Assembly: GCF_028622115.1 (NCBI RefSeq)
Contig: NZ_CP097263.1
Location: 5,952,001-6,016,000 of the forward strand
DNA from: Kutzneria chonburiensis
Lineage (GTDB): Bacteria > Actinomycetota > Actinomycetes > Mycobacteriales > Pseudonocardiaceae
Reading direction: 5' to 3'
Length of the DNA stretch: 64,000 bases
Part shown: positions 12,921 through 21,102 of the stretch, in pieces
Layout: each line of letters begins with the position of its first letter
How positions within the stretch are numbered: the stretch's first letter is position 1
The notes under the pieces: generated by a model
Seen by the model: only the letters and a program-made list of their open reading frames with translations
Databases searched by the model: none
What the model was told of the DNA's origin: nothing
Position numbers and translations under genes: made by a program

Positions 12921-12971
12921 CACATGCGGTCCGGACGTGCCTCTGGGAGGCACGTCCGACGCGCATGTGAC
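12921..12971 (-). repeat. Gene-end inverted repeat, family A copy 1
   Basis: Arms 12921-12943 and 12947-12969 pair at 20 of 23 positions around a 3-nt loop. It lies 3' of the MetE-like gene. Read in the transcript direction of that gene it matches 59914-59964 at 46 of 51 positions, including the three unpaired positions. It could act as a terminator or a conserved 3' RNA element. Confidence 0.85.
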
Positions 12972-12995
12972 ATTCGAATGTGTCGGAGAGCGGGA

Positions 12996-13028
12996 TTCGG
13001 TGTGACGCTAAGCGGGACTCGCGGGGGT
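12996..13028 (-). repeat. Family B gene-end repeat, single arm
   Basis: This 33-bp sequence ends 5 bp before the stop of the MetE-like gene. It matches 45925-45957 at 32 of 33 positions. Here only one arm is present, whereas the other copy is a full inverted repeat. A perfect 12-bp palindrome (ACATTCGAATGT, 12970-12981) sits between this arm and the family A hairpin. Confidence 0.85.
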
Positions 13029-13033
13029 TTGGG

Positions 13034-14065
13034 TCACCACTGCTCGGGGGGCTCGGCGAAGGCCTTGCCCAGCTCTCGTGACAGGGCCATGGCGCGACGG
13101 GCCCAGGTGTGGGTGGCGGCGGCGAGGCCGCAGGTGGGCGTGGGGACGGCTCGCTCGGTCAGCAGGGTGCGGGCGAAGCCGAGCTTGTCGACGAGATCGA
13201 ATGCGGGCTGGGCCAGGGACTTCAACGCAACGGGAACCGCGGGGTCCGTGGTGGGCACGAGGCCGAGCAGCAGCACGGCACCGTCGTCCCAGGTCTCACC
13301 GATCTGGTCGAGGACCTCGGCCGAGGCGTTGCGGAGCACCGTGAGGTCGAAGGCCAGGGCGTCGGCACCGGCCGAGCGCAGCAGCGTCAGCGGAGGCTTG
13401 TCGGCGCAGCAGTGCACGATGACGGGCTGGCCGGTGGCCCGCCGGGCAGCCTCGATGACCGTGCCGAGGAGTTCCCGGGCCTCGGGCTCGGGCACGGGAT
13501 TGACGTAGCCGAGCTTCGACGGAGTGGGCAGCAGACCCCGCAGGACGGACGGCAGCATCGGCTCGTCCAGTTGCACCACAACGGATGCACCCGTTCGCTT
13601 GGCCACCTCGGCCACGTGGGCGGCGAGGCCCTCGGACAGCGAGGCGGCGAACTCACGAAGTGCGCCCGGATCGGTGAGCACCCGGTGGCCACGCTGGAGC
13701 TCGATCAACGACGTGAGCGTCCACGGGCCGGTGACCTGAACCTTCACCACCGACGGCTTGACGTTCTCGACGGCGTCCTGGAATGCGTCGAGGTCGAAGC
13801 GCATGAGGTCGACCGCCCGGCGGTGGTCGTGGCCGGGCCGCGTGGCGACCCGGTAGCCGGAGGGCACGACCTCGACGGCGATGTCCACGAGCAGGCCGGC
13901 GGTGCGGCCGATCATGTCCGCCCCGACTCCGCGTGCGGGAAGTTCGGCCAGGTGGGGCAGGTCGGGCAGCTCGCCGGCGACGACGCGGTTGGCCTCGCCG
14001 GGATCGGTTCCGGGCAGCGACCCGATACCGGTCGCGACGGCCGTCGCCCAGGGTGTCTTCTCCAC
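13034..14065 (-). CDS. MetE-like methionine synthase (C-terminal domain type)
   Basis: This 343-residue protein matches the C-terminal catalytic barrel of cobalamin-independent methionine synthase, with the expected zinc-site elements (VIVHCCADKPP with Cys-Cys, and a late PTPTCGLA). It lacks the N-terminal half of the roughly 750-residue MetE. Short relatives in actinobacteria are annotated as methionine synthases; the methyl donor is uncertain. The GTG start has AAGGA at 9 nt spacing. It is divergent from the chitinase unit, and the 243-bp gap carries two DasR-like sites, so it may share their control. Confidence 0.82.
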   Translation of the reverse strand: MEKTPWATAVATGIGSLPGTDPGEANRVVAGELPDLPHLAELPARGVGADMIGRTAGLLVDIAVEVVPSGYRVATRPGHDHRRAVDLMRFDLDAFQDAVENVKPSVVKVQVTGPWTLTSLIELQRGHRVLTDPGALREFAASLSEGLAAHVAEVAKRTGASVVVQLDEPMLPSVLRGLLPTPSKLGYVNPVPEPEARELLGTVIEAARRATGQPVIVHCCADKPPLTLLRSAGADALAFDLTVLRNASAEVLDQIGETWDDGAVLLLGLVPTTDPAVPVALKSLAQPAFDLVDKLGFARTLLTERAVPTPTCGLAAATHTWARRAMALSRELGKAFAEPPEQW

Positions 14066-14102
14066 AGTCGGCAATCCTTCGTCATTTGGTGAACTACTCG
14101 AA

Positions 14103-14118
14103 AAAGGTCTAGACCCAT
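14103..14118. promoter_or_regulatory. DasR-like site (dre) 1
   Basis: The core GGTCTAGACC (14106-14115) is a perfect palindrome. The 16-mer matches the known GntR-family DasR consensus ACTGGTCTAGACCACT at 12 positions. It lies between the MetE-like gene and the chitinase unit. Confidence 0.7.
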
Positions 14119-14124
14119 TGACGT

Positions 14125-14140
14125 TGTGGTCTAGGCCACT
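14125..14140. promoter_or_regulatory. DasR-like site (dre) 2
   Basis: TGTGGTCTAGGCCACT matches the dre consensus at 13 of 16 positions. Its centre is 22 bp from the first site, about two helical turns, so two dimers would sit on one DNA face. Streptomyces chitinase promoters carry similar paired repeats. Confidence 0.72.
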
Positions 14141-14308
14141 TACGGTCGGTAGGCGACGTGAACCCACCGGGCCGCCCGCCGCGTAGAGCGGAGGGTCACC
14201 CCCAGTGGGCGACAGCCGTGGTGTGGGGGCGTGACGCGCCCTCGCCCCCACACCACCCCGCTGCGCGCGCATAACTCTCCGCTCCCCTGCCGCAGAGAGG
14301 CCTCAACC

Positions 14309-15049
14309 ATGCGCACCTCCGCCCTGCTCGCCGCCCTCATCATCACCGCCGGCACGGTTGCGGCCGCCCCGGCATCCGCGGCGACCACCTTCCCGGCCTG
14401 TCAGCACTTCTACACGGGCACCATCCCCGACCGCCCGGTGACCGGCGGACACGGCCCCGGCACCCTGGTCCCGCCGGTCAACGTCAGCGGCCGGCTGCCC
14501 GCCCCGTCGGGCGTCAGCGGCGGCGTGTCCGGCAGCACCGTCACCTTCACGTTCAAGCGGGTGGCCGGCGCGGTCGCCTACCGGGCGTTCCGCAACGGCC
14601 AGGCGCTGCAGTGGATCAGCGACTGGGGCCAGCCGACGCTGACGGTGACCGACAACAGCCCGTGCCAGAACGCGAACTACCAGCTCTACGCCATGAGCGA
14701 CGCCTCGGGCTCGGAGCCGTCGATCGGCCAGGTCTCCACCTCGTACCGGGTCGGCTCGGACGGCAAGCTGGCCGCGTGGGCGCTGCCCAAGGGCACCGTC
14801 CTCAACTACCGCGTCACCTCGTACAACGACAGCGGCCAGACCGCTCTGGGCTACAACGCCGGCCCGGGCTTCTGCGCGGTCGACGCGCGGAACATCCCGT
14901 GGGGCACCAGGTTCACCGTCCCCGGCTACGGCAACTGCTACGCCGCCGACATCGGCAGCTGGATCAAGGACGACATCGTCGACGTGTGGCTGCCGGGCAG
15001 CCAGGCCAACGACTGGGGCATCCAGCGACTGAACCTGGTGGTGAGCTGA
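14309..15049 (+). CDS. Secreted protein with fibronectin-like and 3D/DPBB domains
   Basis: A signal peptide ends at APASA|AT near residue 23. The middle part (about 55-145) looks like a fibronectin type III fold (PPVNVSGRLPAPSGVSGG, TFTFKRVAGAVAYRAF). The C-terminus (about 165-246) is a double-psi barrel 3D-type domain with GTRFTVPGYGNCYAADIG and VDVWLPG, as in RlpA and resuscitation-factor associated wall proteins. The 3D aspartates are partly visible. Its stop is 1 nt from the chitinase start, so both are made from one transcript behind the DasR-like sites. It may act on or bind peptidoglycan or chitin; this is inference. Confidence 0.8.
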   Translation: MRTSALLAALIITAGTVAAAPASAATTFPACQHFYTGTIPDRPVTGGHGPGTLVPPVNVSGRLPAPSGVSGGVSGSTVTFTFKRVAGAVAYRAFRNGQALQWISDWGQPTLTVTDNSPCQNANYQLYAMSDASGSEPSIGQVSTSYRVGSDGKLAAWALPKGTVLNYRVTSYNDSGQTALGYNAGPGFCAVDARNIPWGTRFTVPGYGNCYAADIGSWIKDDIVDVWLPGSQANDWGIQRLNLVVS

Positions 15050-15050
15050 C

Positions 15051-16367
15051 ATGCGCGCCGCGATCGCCCTGCTCGCCGCCCTGCCGGTGGTCGGACTGCT
15101 CGTCGCCGCCGGCCTGACCGAGGCCGCCACCACGCCGTCCGCCGTGATCTCCACCGACTCGGCCTGGGGCTCCGGCTACCAGGACAAGGTGACGATCACC
15201 GCCGGCAGCTCGGCCATCACCAGTTGGAAGGTCGAGTTCGACCTGCCGGCCGGGTCGAGCATGGGCTCGTACTGGGACGCCTTGGACGCGCCGAGCGGGC
15301 AGCACCAGGTGTTCACCAACCGTGAGTACAACGGCTCGCTGGCCGCCGGGGCCAGCACCACGTTCGGCTTCTTGGTCAGCGGTTCGGGGCAGCCGGTCAA
15401 CTGCAAGATCAACGGCCAGCCGTGCGCCGGCGGCAGCACCCCTCCGACGACGACCACCACAACCACGACCACGACCACCACCGGGACTCCGCCGCCGGTG
15501 GGGGCGAAGTTCTCCCCGTACATCGACATCACCTCGCCCACCCCGGCATTGGCCGACGTGGCCAGGTCGACCGGTCAGAAGAGCTTCAACCTGGCCTTCG
15601 CGTTGGCCGACTCCACCGGTTGCAATGTTTCGTGGGGCGGCACCATCCCGCTCAACGACGCCCGGATCATCGGCGAGGTCAACGACCTCAAGGCGTTGGG
15701 CGGTTCGGTGACGGTGTCGACCGGCGGCGCCGCCGGGCCGTACCTGGAGAACACCTGCGGTTCGGCTTCGGCGCTCACCGCCGCGTACGAGAAGGCGTTG
15801 GACGCCGTCGGCAGCAACAGTCTGGACGTCGACATCGAGGCTTCCATCCCGACCGCCATGGTCAACCAGGCGTTGTTGGCCGTGCAGCAGGCGCGTGGCA
15901 CCACCATCAGTTACACGCTTCGGGTGCAGGCTCAGGATTACGGCATCGACCCGTTCTCCGTGTCCATCCTCCAGGACGCCGCCTCCCGTGGTTTGAACGT
16001 CCTGGTCAATCCGATGGTCATGGACTTCGGCTTCACCGGCGACTGGGGCCAGGCCATGGTGTCGGCCGCCAACGCCACCTTGGGCCAGATGAAGTCCATC
16101 TGGCCGTCCAAATCGGACGCTCAGCTCCGAGCTTCGCTCGGATTGACCCCGATGATCGGCGTCAACGACAGCGGCATGGTCACGACCAAGGCCGCCGCGC
16201 AGACCGTGTTGAGCTTCGCCCAGTCCAACCACATCGGACGGTTGGCGTTCTGGTCCGTCGGCCGGGACAACGGCAACTGCCCGAGCGGCGGCGTCTCCCC
16301 GTCGTGCAGCGGCATCCCCCAGTCCCCCTACGACTTCACCAACCTCTACAAGATCTTCAACGGCTGA
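15051..16367 (+). CDS. Secreted chitinase, CBM2-linker-GH18
   Basis: The order is signal peptide (cleavage near residue 25), a CBM2-type carbohydrate-binding module (about 27-125, with the Cys pair and conserved Trp), a Pro/Thr linker with 12 consecutive Thr (132-146), and a GH18 barrel. The GH18 motif is present as LDVDIEA: Asp259, Asp261 and the proton donor Glu263. It should cleave beta-1,4-GlcNAc polymers outside the cell. It is cotranscribed with the 3D-domain gene under two DasR-like sites, and an NgcEFG-type uptake system lies 6 kb away. Confidence 0.93.
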   Translation: MRAAIALLAALPVVGLLVAAGLTEAATTPSAVISTDSAWGSGYQDKVTITAGSSAITSWKVEFDLPAGSSMGSYWDALDAPSGQHQVFTNREYNGSLAAGASTTFGFLVSGSGQPVNCKINGQPCAGGSTPPTTTTTTTTTTTTGTPPPVGAKFSPYIDITSPTPALADVARSTGQKSFNLAFALADSTGCNVSWGGTIPLNDARIIGEVNDLKALGGSVTVSTGGAAGPYLENTCGSASALTAAYEKALDAVGSNSLDVDIEASIPTAMVNQALLAVQQARGTTISYTLRVQAQDYGIDPFSVSILQDAASRGLNVLVNPMVMDFGFTGDWGQAMVSAANATLGQMKSIWPSKSDAQLRASLGLTPMIGVNDSGMVTTKAAAQTVLSFAQSNHIGRLAFWSVGRDNGNCPSGGVSPSCSGIPQSPYDFTNLYKIFNG

Positions 16368-16376
16368 GATCTTCAC

Positions 16377-16428
16377 GCTTGGAAGGGGGCCTTCCTGCAC
16401 TCGGAGTGGAGGAAGGCCCCTTCCAAGC
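16377..16428. terminator. Bidirectional terminator, family D palindrome
   Basis: A 25-26 bp nearly perfect inverted repeat lies between two convergent genes, 10 bp past one stop and 5 bp before the other. The core GGAAGGGGGCCTTCCTG resembles the repeats at 30274-30358. Confidence 0.85.
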
Positions 16429-16433
16429 GGTCA

Positions 16434-16823
16434 TTATGCTCCGAACAAACGGGAGAGGGCTTCGCGGGCGGCGGCGTCCTGGGCGGCGATGCCGTTGAGC
16501 ACCTCGGCGAACTCGGCCAACCACTCGTCCACGCCGACCTGACGGCGGGAGATCACCACGCCCCGCACGACCTGGCGGATCTCGGCCTCGACGCCGCCGT
16601 GCTTGCCGGCGCGAAGCTCCAAGTGCTTGTCGGCAGTGCGAACCAGGACCGACGTGGCCTGTCCGCGGCCGAACAAGCCCCGCTTGCGCTCGACCTCGAC
16701 CATGCCGGCGGGCAAAGCATCGCCCAAGGTCTCGGTGAGAACCCGCGTGTACGACTCGACATCGGCACGGTCGGCCTTCAGGGCGGCGACGACGAGGTGG
16801 GTGTCCCACATGTTGTCGGCCAT
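16434..16823 (-). CDS. Conserved hypothetical protein, YbjQ-operon partner
   Basis: This 129-residue soluble protein (MADNMWDTHLVVAALK...) has an alpha/beta pattern and no recognised catalytic motif. It is last in an operon with two tandem-YbjQ-domain proteins; its ATG overlaps the stop of the middle gene by 1 nt (TGATG), indicating translational coupling. The strict context suggests it works with those proteins. Function unknown. Confidence 0.75.
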   Translation of the reverse strand: MADNMWDTHLVVAALKADRADVESYTRVLTETLGDALPAGMVEVERKRGLFGRGQATSVLVRTADKHLELRAGKHGGVEAEIRQVVRGVVISRRQVGVDEWLAEFAEVLNGIAAQDAAAREALSRLFGA

Positions 16824-17629
16824 CAGTCCACCAGGGGCAGCACGAGCTGCGGCTTGGCGATGGTGTGGTCGGCCCGCAACGGCTTGACCGCGGTGCCGAT
16901 GGCGAAGAACTCGGTGGTGTGCCCGCCCCACCTGTGCGGCAACGACAACAGCTGCACGCCGACGATGCCCTCGGCCTGCAACGCCTCGGCCTCGGCCTGC
17001 ATGCGGCTCATGGCCAGCTCCCGAGCGTCGTAGAGCGCCTCGGTGAACTGCGGGATCTCCACGTTCTGTCCGACGTTGCTCATCGCCTGCCAGAACCGCT
17101 GGTGCGCGACGTGGTAGACGCACGACCCCATGACCATGCCCAACGGGGCGTAGCCGGCCTGCACCAGCGTCCAGAAGTCCTGACCGGACAGATCGGACGT
17201 GAAGGGCTTGCCGGTGTTGTTGCGCCACTGCCCGGGCTGGTCGGCCTTGACCGCGGTGCCGACGGCGATGAACTCGGCCAGGTCGCTGCCGAACTCCTTG
17301 AACTCGATGTCCAACCGGACCCCGACGATGCCGTCGGCGCCGAGCACGTCGGCCTCGGCCTCCATCCGGGTCATGGCCAGCTCACGGGCGTGGTACATGG
17401 CGTTGGACAGGACCTCGAGCTCCTGGTTCTTGCTCCACCGGCCGAACTGGAACCCGACGTGGTAGATGCTGGACCCCAACACCATGCCCAACGGCCGGAA
17501 CCCGGCCTCCCGCACCAGCAGGAACTCGTTGACGCTCAGGTCCGAGGTGAACAGCGAGGTCTTCTGGCCGGGTTTCATCTCGGCCAGCCGACGCATGGCG
17601 TCCTCGGGAATCCCGTCGACGGTCGTCAT
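16823..17629 (-). CDS. Tandem YbjQ-like (heavy-metal-binding domain) protein
   Basis: Two copies of a YbjQ/UPF0145-like domain can be read in one 268-residue chain. Each starts with a TSDLS segment, continues through LGMVxGSxxYHV, has a helix ARELAMxRMxAEAxxLxAxGIVGV, and ends in AVGTAVK. The first copy spans about 25-130 and the second about 140-255. Single-domain YbjQ proteins form pentamers and are annotated as putative metal binders, with little direct evidence. No conserved Cys cluster is present here, so metal binding is doubtful. It is the middle gene of a three-gene operon. Confidence 0.82.
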   Translation of the reverse strand: MTTVDGIPEDAMRRLAEMKPGQKTSLFTSDLSVNEFLLVREAGFRPLGMVLGSSIYHVGFQFGRWSKNQELEVLSNAMYHARELAMTRMEAEADVLGADGIVGVRLDIEFKEFGSDLAEFIAVGTAVKADQPGQWRNNTGKPFTSDLSGQDFWTLVQAGYAPLGMVMGSCVYHVAHQRFWQAMSNVGQNVEIPQFTEALYDARELAMSRMQAEAEALQAEGIVGVQLLSLPHRWGGHTTEFFAIGTAVKPLRADHTIAKPQLVLPLVD

Positions 17630-17630
17630 C

Positions 17631-18437
17631 TCACTCTCCCTGCCGGCGCAGCGGCATGATGGTCAACGTGCTGGCCGGGGTGGTGGTTCCCCGGTGGAAC
17701 TGGGCGATGGCGGTGCCGTACACGTAGGCCAGCGCGGCGATGACCTGCTCGGCGGGCTCCCAGGTGGACAGTGCCATCCGGTTGACGATGCCGCCATCGG
17801 CACCGGCCTTGCGGACCACGTCGTGGAACCGGGTCCTGGCCCCGGCCCGAACGTGGTTGATCAGCCGGGTGTACGCGTCGACCTCGATGTTGCCGGCGTA
17901 GAACGAGGTCTGGGACTGGGTGGCGATGCCGGTGAAGATCGCGTTGGCCGCACCGGCCCACTCGACCTGGAGCGGCACCCAGCCGGCCAGCATCAGCTTG
18001 GCCACGTCGCTGCCGGACAGGTCGGTGGTGAACAGCGACTTCGGCCGGGTCGTGGACTGGGCCCGCACGGCGGTCCCCATGGCCAGGAACTCCTCGGCCT
18101 GGCCCAACGAGCTCAGGCTGAGCCGGATGTCGACCACACCGTCGGCGCCGAGCGCACTGGCCTCGGCCCGCAGCCGGTCCAGCGCGGTGTTGTAGCCGGT
18201 GTGCAGGGCCTCGAGGTACGGCCGCGAGTACGCGTCCATGTTGCCGTAGCGGTAGCCGGTGAAGGACCGGTACTGGGAGACGGTGCTGAGCACGACGCAG
18301 CCCATCACCTCGCCGACCGGCTCCAGGCCGACCGCCTTGATCCCGGCGGCCGATGGGGCGGACAGCAGTGAGGTGCGCACGCCGGAGCGTTTGGCCCTGG
18401 TCAGTCGCTCGACCGCGGCCGGGGGCAACCCGTGCAT
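17631..18437 (-). CDS. Tandem YbjQ-like protein, paralogue
   Basis: This 268-residue protein is a diverged paralogue of the next gene, again with two YbjQ-like halves (VGEVMGCVVLSTV, LRAEASALGADGVVDIRL, then FTTDLSGSDVAKLMLAGWVPLQV, ADGGIVNRMALS). The second half has lost much of the usual GMVxGSxxYHV element. The ATG has AGGAGG at 7 nt spacing. It is the first gene of the operon. The fourfold presence of the domain within 1.8 kb suggests a hetero-oligomeric shell in place of a homo-oligomer; that is inference. Confidence 0.78.
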   Translation of the reverse strand: MHGLPPAAVERLTRAKRSGVRTSLLSAPSAAGIKAVGLEPVGEVMGCVVLSTVSQYRSFTGYRYGNMDAYSRPYLEALHTGYNTALDRLRAEASALGADGVVDIRLSLSSLGQAEEFLAMGTAVRAQSTTRPKSLFTTDLSGSDVAKLMLAGWVPLQVEWAGAANAIFTGIATQSQTSFYAGNIEVDAYTRLINHVRAGARTRFHDVVRKAGADGGIVNRMALSTWEPAEQVIAALAYVYGTAIAQFHRGTTTPASTLTIMPLRRQGE

Positions 18438-18510
18438 CGATGACCTCCTCGTCGTCCACCATCGTGTCACCGACGGGCGTTTCGGCAACGTGATCCAGCA
18501 GACTGTGCCG

Positions 18511-18861
18511 ATGCTGATCGTCGCCGATGTCCTGGTCGCCCTGGTTGCCCTGATCCACGTCTACATCCTGGTGATGGAGATGTTCCTGTGGACCACCCCG
18601 CGCACCCGGGCCGCCTTCGGCCTGACCGCCGAGTTCGCCGAGCAGACCAAGGCCCTCGCGGCCAACCAGGGCCTCTACAACGGCTTCCTGGCCGCCGGCC
18701 TGATCTGGGGCCTTGTCGCCAGCCGGCCGGCCGAGATCTTCTTCCTGATCTGCGTGATCGTGGCCGGCATCTACGGCGCCGCGACCGCGACCAAGCGGAT
18801 CCTGTTCGTCCAGGTGGTGCCGGGGGCGCTGGCCCTGCTGTTCGTTCTCCTGGCCGGTTGA
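18511..18861 (+). CDS. DUF1304 membrane protein
   Basis: This 116-residue protein has four predicted transmembrane helices and the DUF1304 hallmark near the N-terminus (VALIHVYILVMEMFLWTTP) with NQGLYNGFLAAGL in the middle. The family is uncharacterised. The ATG at 18511 matches the family start; GTG codons at 18505 and 18490 are alternatives and no strong ribosome site separates them. It is divergent from the YbjQ operon. Confidence 0.85.
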   Translation: MLIVADVLVALVALIHVYILVMEMFLWTTPRTRAAFGLTAEFAEQTKALAANQGLYNGFLAAGLIWGLVASRPAEIFFLICVIVAGIYGAATATKRILFVQVVPGALALLFVLLAG

Positions 18862-18932
18862 GCACGTTCGGCGCTGGCACACCCGGCCGTTCCCGGTCGA
18901 TACTGCCGGGACACGACGAGGGGTGGCGGGCG

Positions 18933-20162
18933 GTGCTGGTGCGGCCGGCGAACTGGGCCATCCGCCGGCTGCCGCCCGCACTCATCGCCTTCACCGTCCT
19001 CGTCGAGCTGGTCGCGGTGGTGCTGCCGTTCCTCTTACCCGGGCGGCCCCCGACCGGCGGCGACTGGCTGCGCTTCGGGGTGCTGCTGACGGTCGGCGTG
19101 GTGCAGGCCGAGCTGTCCCGGCGAACCGAGCGGATGCGACGGTTCCTGGCCAGCACCGTGCACGTGAACATGACCTCGGTGTGGATCTTCGCCGGTGCGG
19201 TGGACCTGCCGGTCGGCCTGGCCGTCACGCTCACGGTGGTGCTGTTCGCCCACCTGTGGGAACGGATCTGGCGGCAGCTGGCCAGCCGGCCGGCGCACCG
19301 GGTGATCTACACCGCCACCACCGTCGTGCTGTCCGTGCTGCCGGTACGGCCGGTGCTGGCCGCGGTGTCCGGGGCGCTGCCGTTCCTCGACCATGATCTC
19401 CGCAACCTGATCGGCATCGCGGCGGCGATGGCCGCGTTCTTCGTCACGAACAGTGCACTCGTCACGATCGCGTTGAAACTGCGCTATCCCGATCTGACGG
19501 TGAAAGAACTGTTCGGCGGCTGGGACGTCAACGCGCTGGAGCTGGCCACGCTGTGCCTCGGCGGGCTGACCGCGGTGGTGCTGATGGCCCACGTCTACCT
19601 GGTGCCGTTGGTGGTCCTGCCGATCGTGGTGCTGCATCGCGGCGTCCTGATGAGACAGTTCCAAGAGGCCGCCACCACCGATCACAAGACCGGCGTGCTG
19701 AACTCGGTGGCCTGGCACGACGCCGCCGCCCGCGAGCTGGACCGGGGCGCCGACTTCGGCGTGCTGATGATCGACCTGGACCACTTCAAGCTGGTCAACG
19801 ACACGCACGGGCACCTGGTCGGCGACGCGGTGCTGCGCGAGGTCGCGGACACCCTGTGCGACCAGGTCCGCGAGGTGGACGCGGTGGGCCGCTTCGGCGG
19901 CGAGGAGTTCGTGGTGCTGTTACCCGGGGCCGCGCTGCCGGACGCGATCCGCGTGGCGGAGCGGATCCGCACCGCCATCGCGGACCTGACCGTGACCGAG
20001 GGCAGCGCGGCCGTCTCGGCGCTGTCGGCGTCCATCGGCGTGTCGGTGCACCCGATGGCCGGCGCGGTGCTGGAGCAGGTGCTGCTGGCCGCGGATTCCG
20101 CCCTGTACGAAGCGAAACGCGGCGGCCGCAACCGTGTGGTCAGTCTGTTCGACCCGGCGTGA
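18933..20162 (+). CDS. Membrane diguanylate cyclase (GGDEF)
   Basis: About 235 residues of membrane-spanning sensor (six or more helices) precede a GGDEF domain. The active site is GGEEF (322-326), a catalytically competent variant, and an inhibitory I-site REVD (313-316) sits exactly five residues before it, so product inhibition by c-di-GMP is expected. The enzyme makes c-di-GMP from two GTP. There is no EAL domain. The GTG start has GAGGGG 8 nt upstream. Its 3' end overlaps the LysR gene tail to tail by 23 bp. In actinomycetes c-di-GMP controls development through BldD-type receptors, a possible link only. Confidence 0.9.
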   Translation: MLVRPANWAIRRLPPALIAFTVLVELVAVVLPFLLPGRPPTGGDWLRFGVLLTVGVVQAELSRRTERMRRFLASTVHVNMTSVWIFAGAVDLPVGLAVTLTVVLFAHLWERIWRQLASRPAHRVIYTATTVVLSVLPVRPVLAAVSGALPFLDHDLRNLIGIAAAMAAFFVTNSALVTIALKLRYPDLTVKELFGGWDVNALELATLCLGGLTAVVLMAHVYLVPLVVLPIVVLHRGVLMRQFQEAATTDHKTGVLNSVAWHDAAARELDRGADFGVLMIDLDHFKLVNDTHGHLVGDAVLREVADTLCDQVREVDAVGRFGGEEFVVLLPGAALPDAIRVAERIRTAIADLTVTEGSAAVSALSASIGVSVHPMAGAVLEQVLLAADSALYEAKRGGRNRVVSLFDPA

Positions 20163-21033
20163 GCAGCCCGACCAGCTCGGCCACGAGTCGCGGCGGGCGC
20201 TTGCGGTGCACCACGAAGATCTCCCGCTGCGGCCGGGCCCCGGGCACGGCCCGTACGGCCAGCCGGTCGCGGTCCACGTCCTTGAGCAGGGTCATCGGCA
20301 CCAGCGAGATCCCGAGCCCGGCCGCCACCAGGGCCAGCGTCACCTCGTAGTCGCCGGTCTCGTACGCCACGTGCGGCCGGATGTCCGCCTGCTCGCACAC
20401 CAGTTCCAGGCAGACCCGGTTGTAGACGCCGTGCGCGCCGGAAATCCAGTCCTCGTCCCGCAGATCGCGCAGGCCGATCTTGCCGGTGGCCTTGGGATGC
20501 CCGGCCGGCAGCACCAGCCGCAGCGGGTCGGCCAGCAGCCGGCTGCGGTGCAAACCGTTGTCCGGCGGCAGGTTGATGCCCGGATAGCGGTGCGTGATGA
20601 GCACGTCCAGATCGCGCGACGTGACCAGGCCGTAGCCGCCGGGCGGCTCGATGTCCACAAGGGACAGTCGCGCCCGCGGATGGCGTTCCCGCAGCGCGGC
20701 AAGGGCTTCCGGCACGAGCGCCTTGCCGGCCGAGGAGAACGTGCCGATGGCCAGCGACTCCGGCTCGGCCTCGATCGAGGCCCGCACGGCGCGTTCGGCG
20801 TCGCGCAGCTCGCCGACCACGCGCTCGCCGTGGCGCAACAGGACTTCGCCCTGACGGGTCAGGGTGACGCCGGCCGGGCCGCGTTCGACCAGCCGGCAGC
20901 CCAGCTCGCGTTCCAGCTTGGCCAGCTGCTGGGACAGCGCCGACGGCGTGAAGGCCAGCCGGGCCGCCGCGGCGGTGATCGAGCCGGCATGGCCGATCTC
21001 CACGAGCACCCGCAGCCGGGCCGGGTCGAGCAT
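20140..21033 (-). CDS. LysR-family transcription regulator
   Basis: A winged-helix DNA-binding domain occupies residues 1-60 (GSITAAAARLAFTPSALSQQLAKLE) and a periplasmic-binding-like effector domain follows (about 90-290). It is divergent from the threonine dehydratase-like gene with 69 bp between starts, the usual arrangement for a regulator of its neighbour. Effector unknown, possibly an amino acid. Confidence 0.9.
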   Translation of the reverse strand: MLDPARLRVLVEIGHAGSITAAAARLAFTPSALSQQLAKLERELGCRLVERGPAGVTLTRQGEVLLRHGERVVGELRDAERAVRASIEAEPESLAIGTFSSAGKALVPEALAALRERHPRARLSLVDIEPPGGYGLVTSRDLDVLITHRYPGINLPPDNGLHRSRLLADPLRLVLPAGHPKATGKIGLRDLRDEDWISGAHGVYNRVCLELVCEQADIRPHVAYETGDYEVTLALVAAGLGISLVPMTLLKDVDRDRLAVRAVPGARPQREIFVVHRKRPPRLVAELVGLLTPGRTD

Positions 21034-21102
21034 TAAGCGCTCCTAAAGTCGGGTCTGAAATCCTCGCTGGTGATTATGACCCGGCCGCGCGATGGTTGCC
21101 CC

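Noticed and set aside
14066-14308. A cobalamin or SAM riboswitch before the MetE-like gene
   Set aside because: No B12-box or S-box consensus could be found; the gap is explained by the two DasR-like sites and promoter.
15446-15482. ACC/ACG trinucleotide repeats as a possible regulatory microsatellite
   Set aside because: They encode the Thr-rich linker of the chitinase and are normal for such linkers.
15422-16498. A 358-codon frame in the chitinase gene
   Set aside because: It is an alternative frame of the CBM2-GH18 gene with Arg/His-rich composition and no domain.
16823-18437. Mobile element or recent segmental duplication for the YbjQ pair
   Set aside because: The two genes are too diverged at DNA level and no terminal repeats or target duplications flank them.
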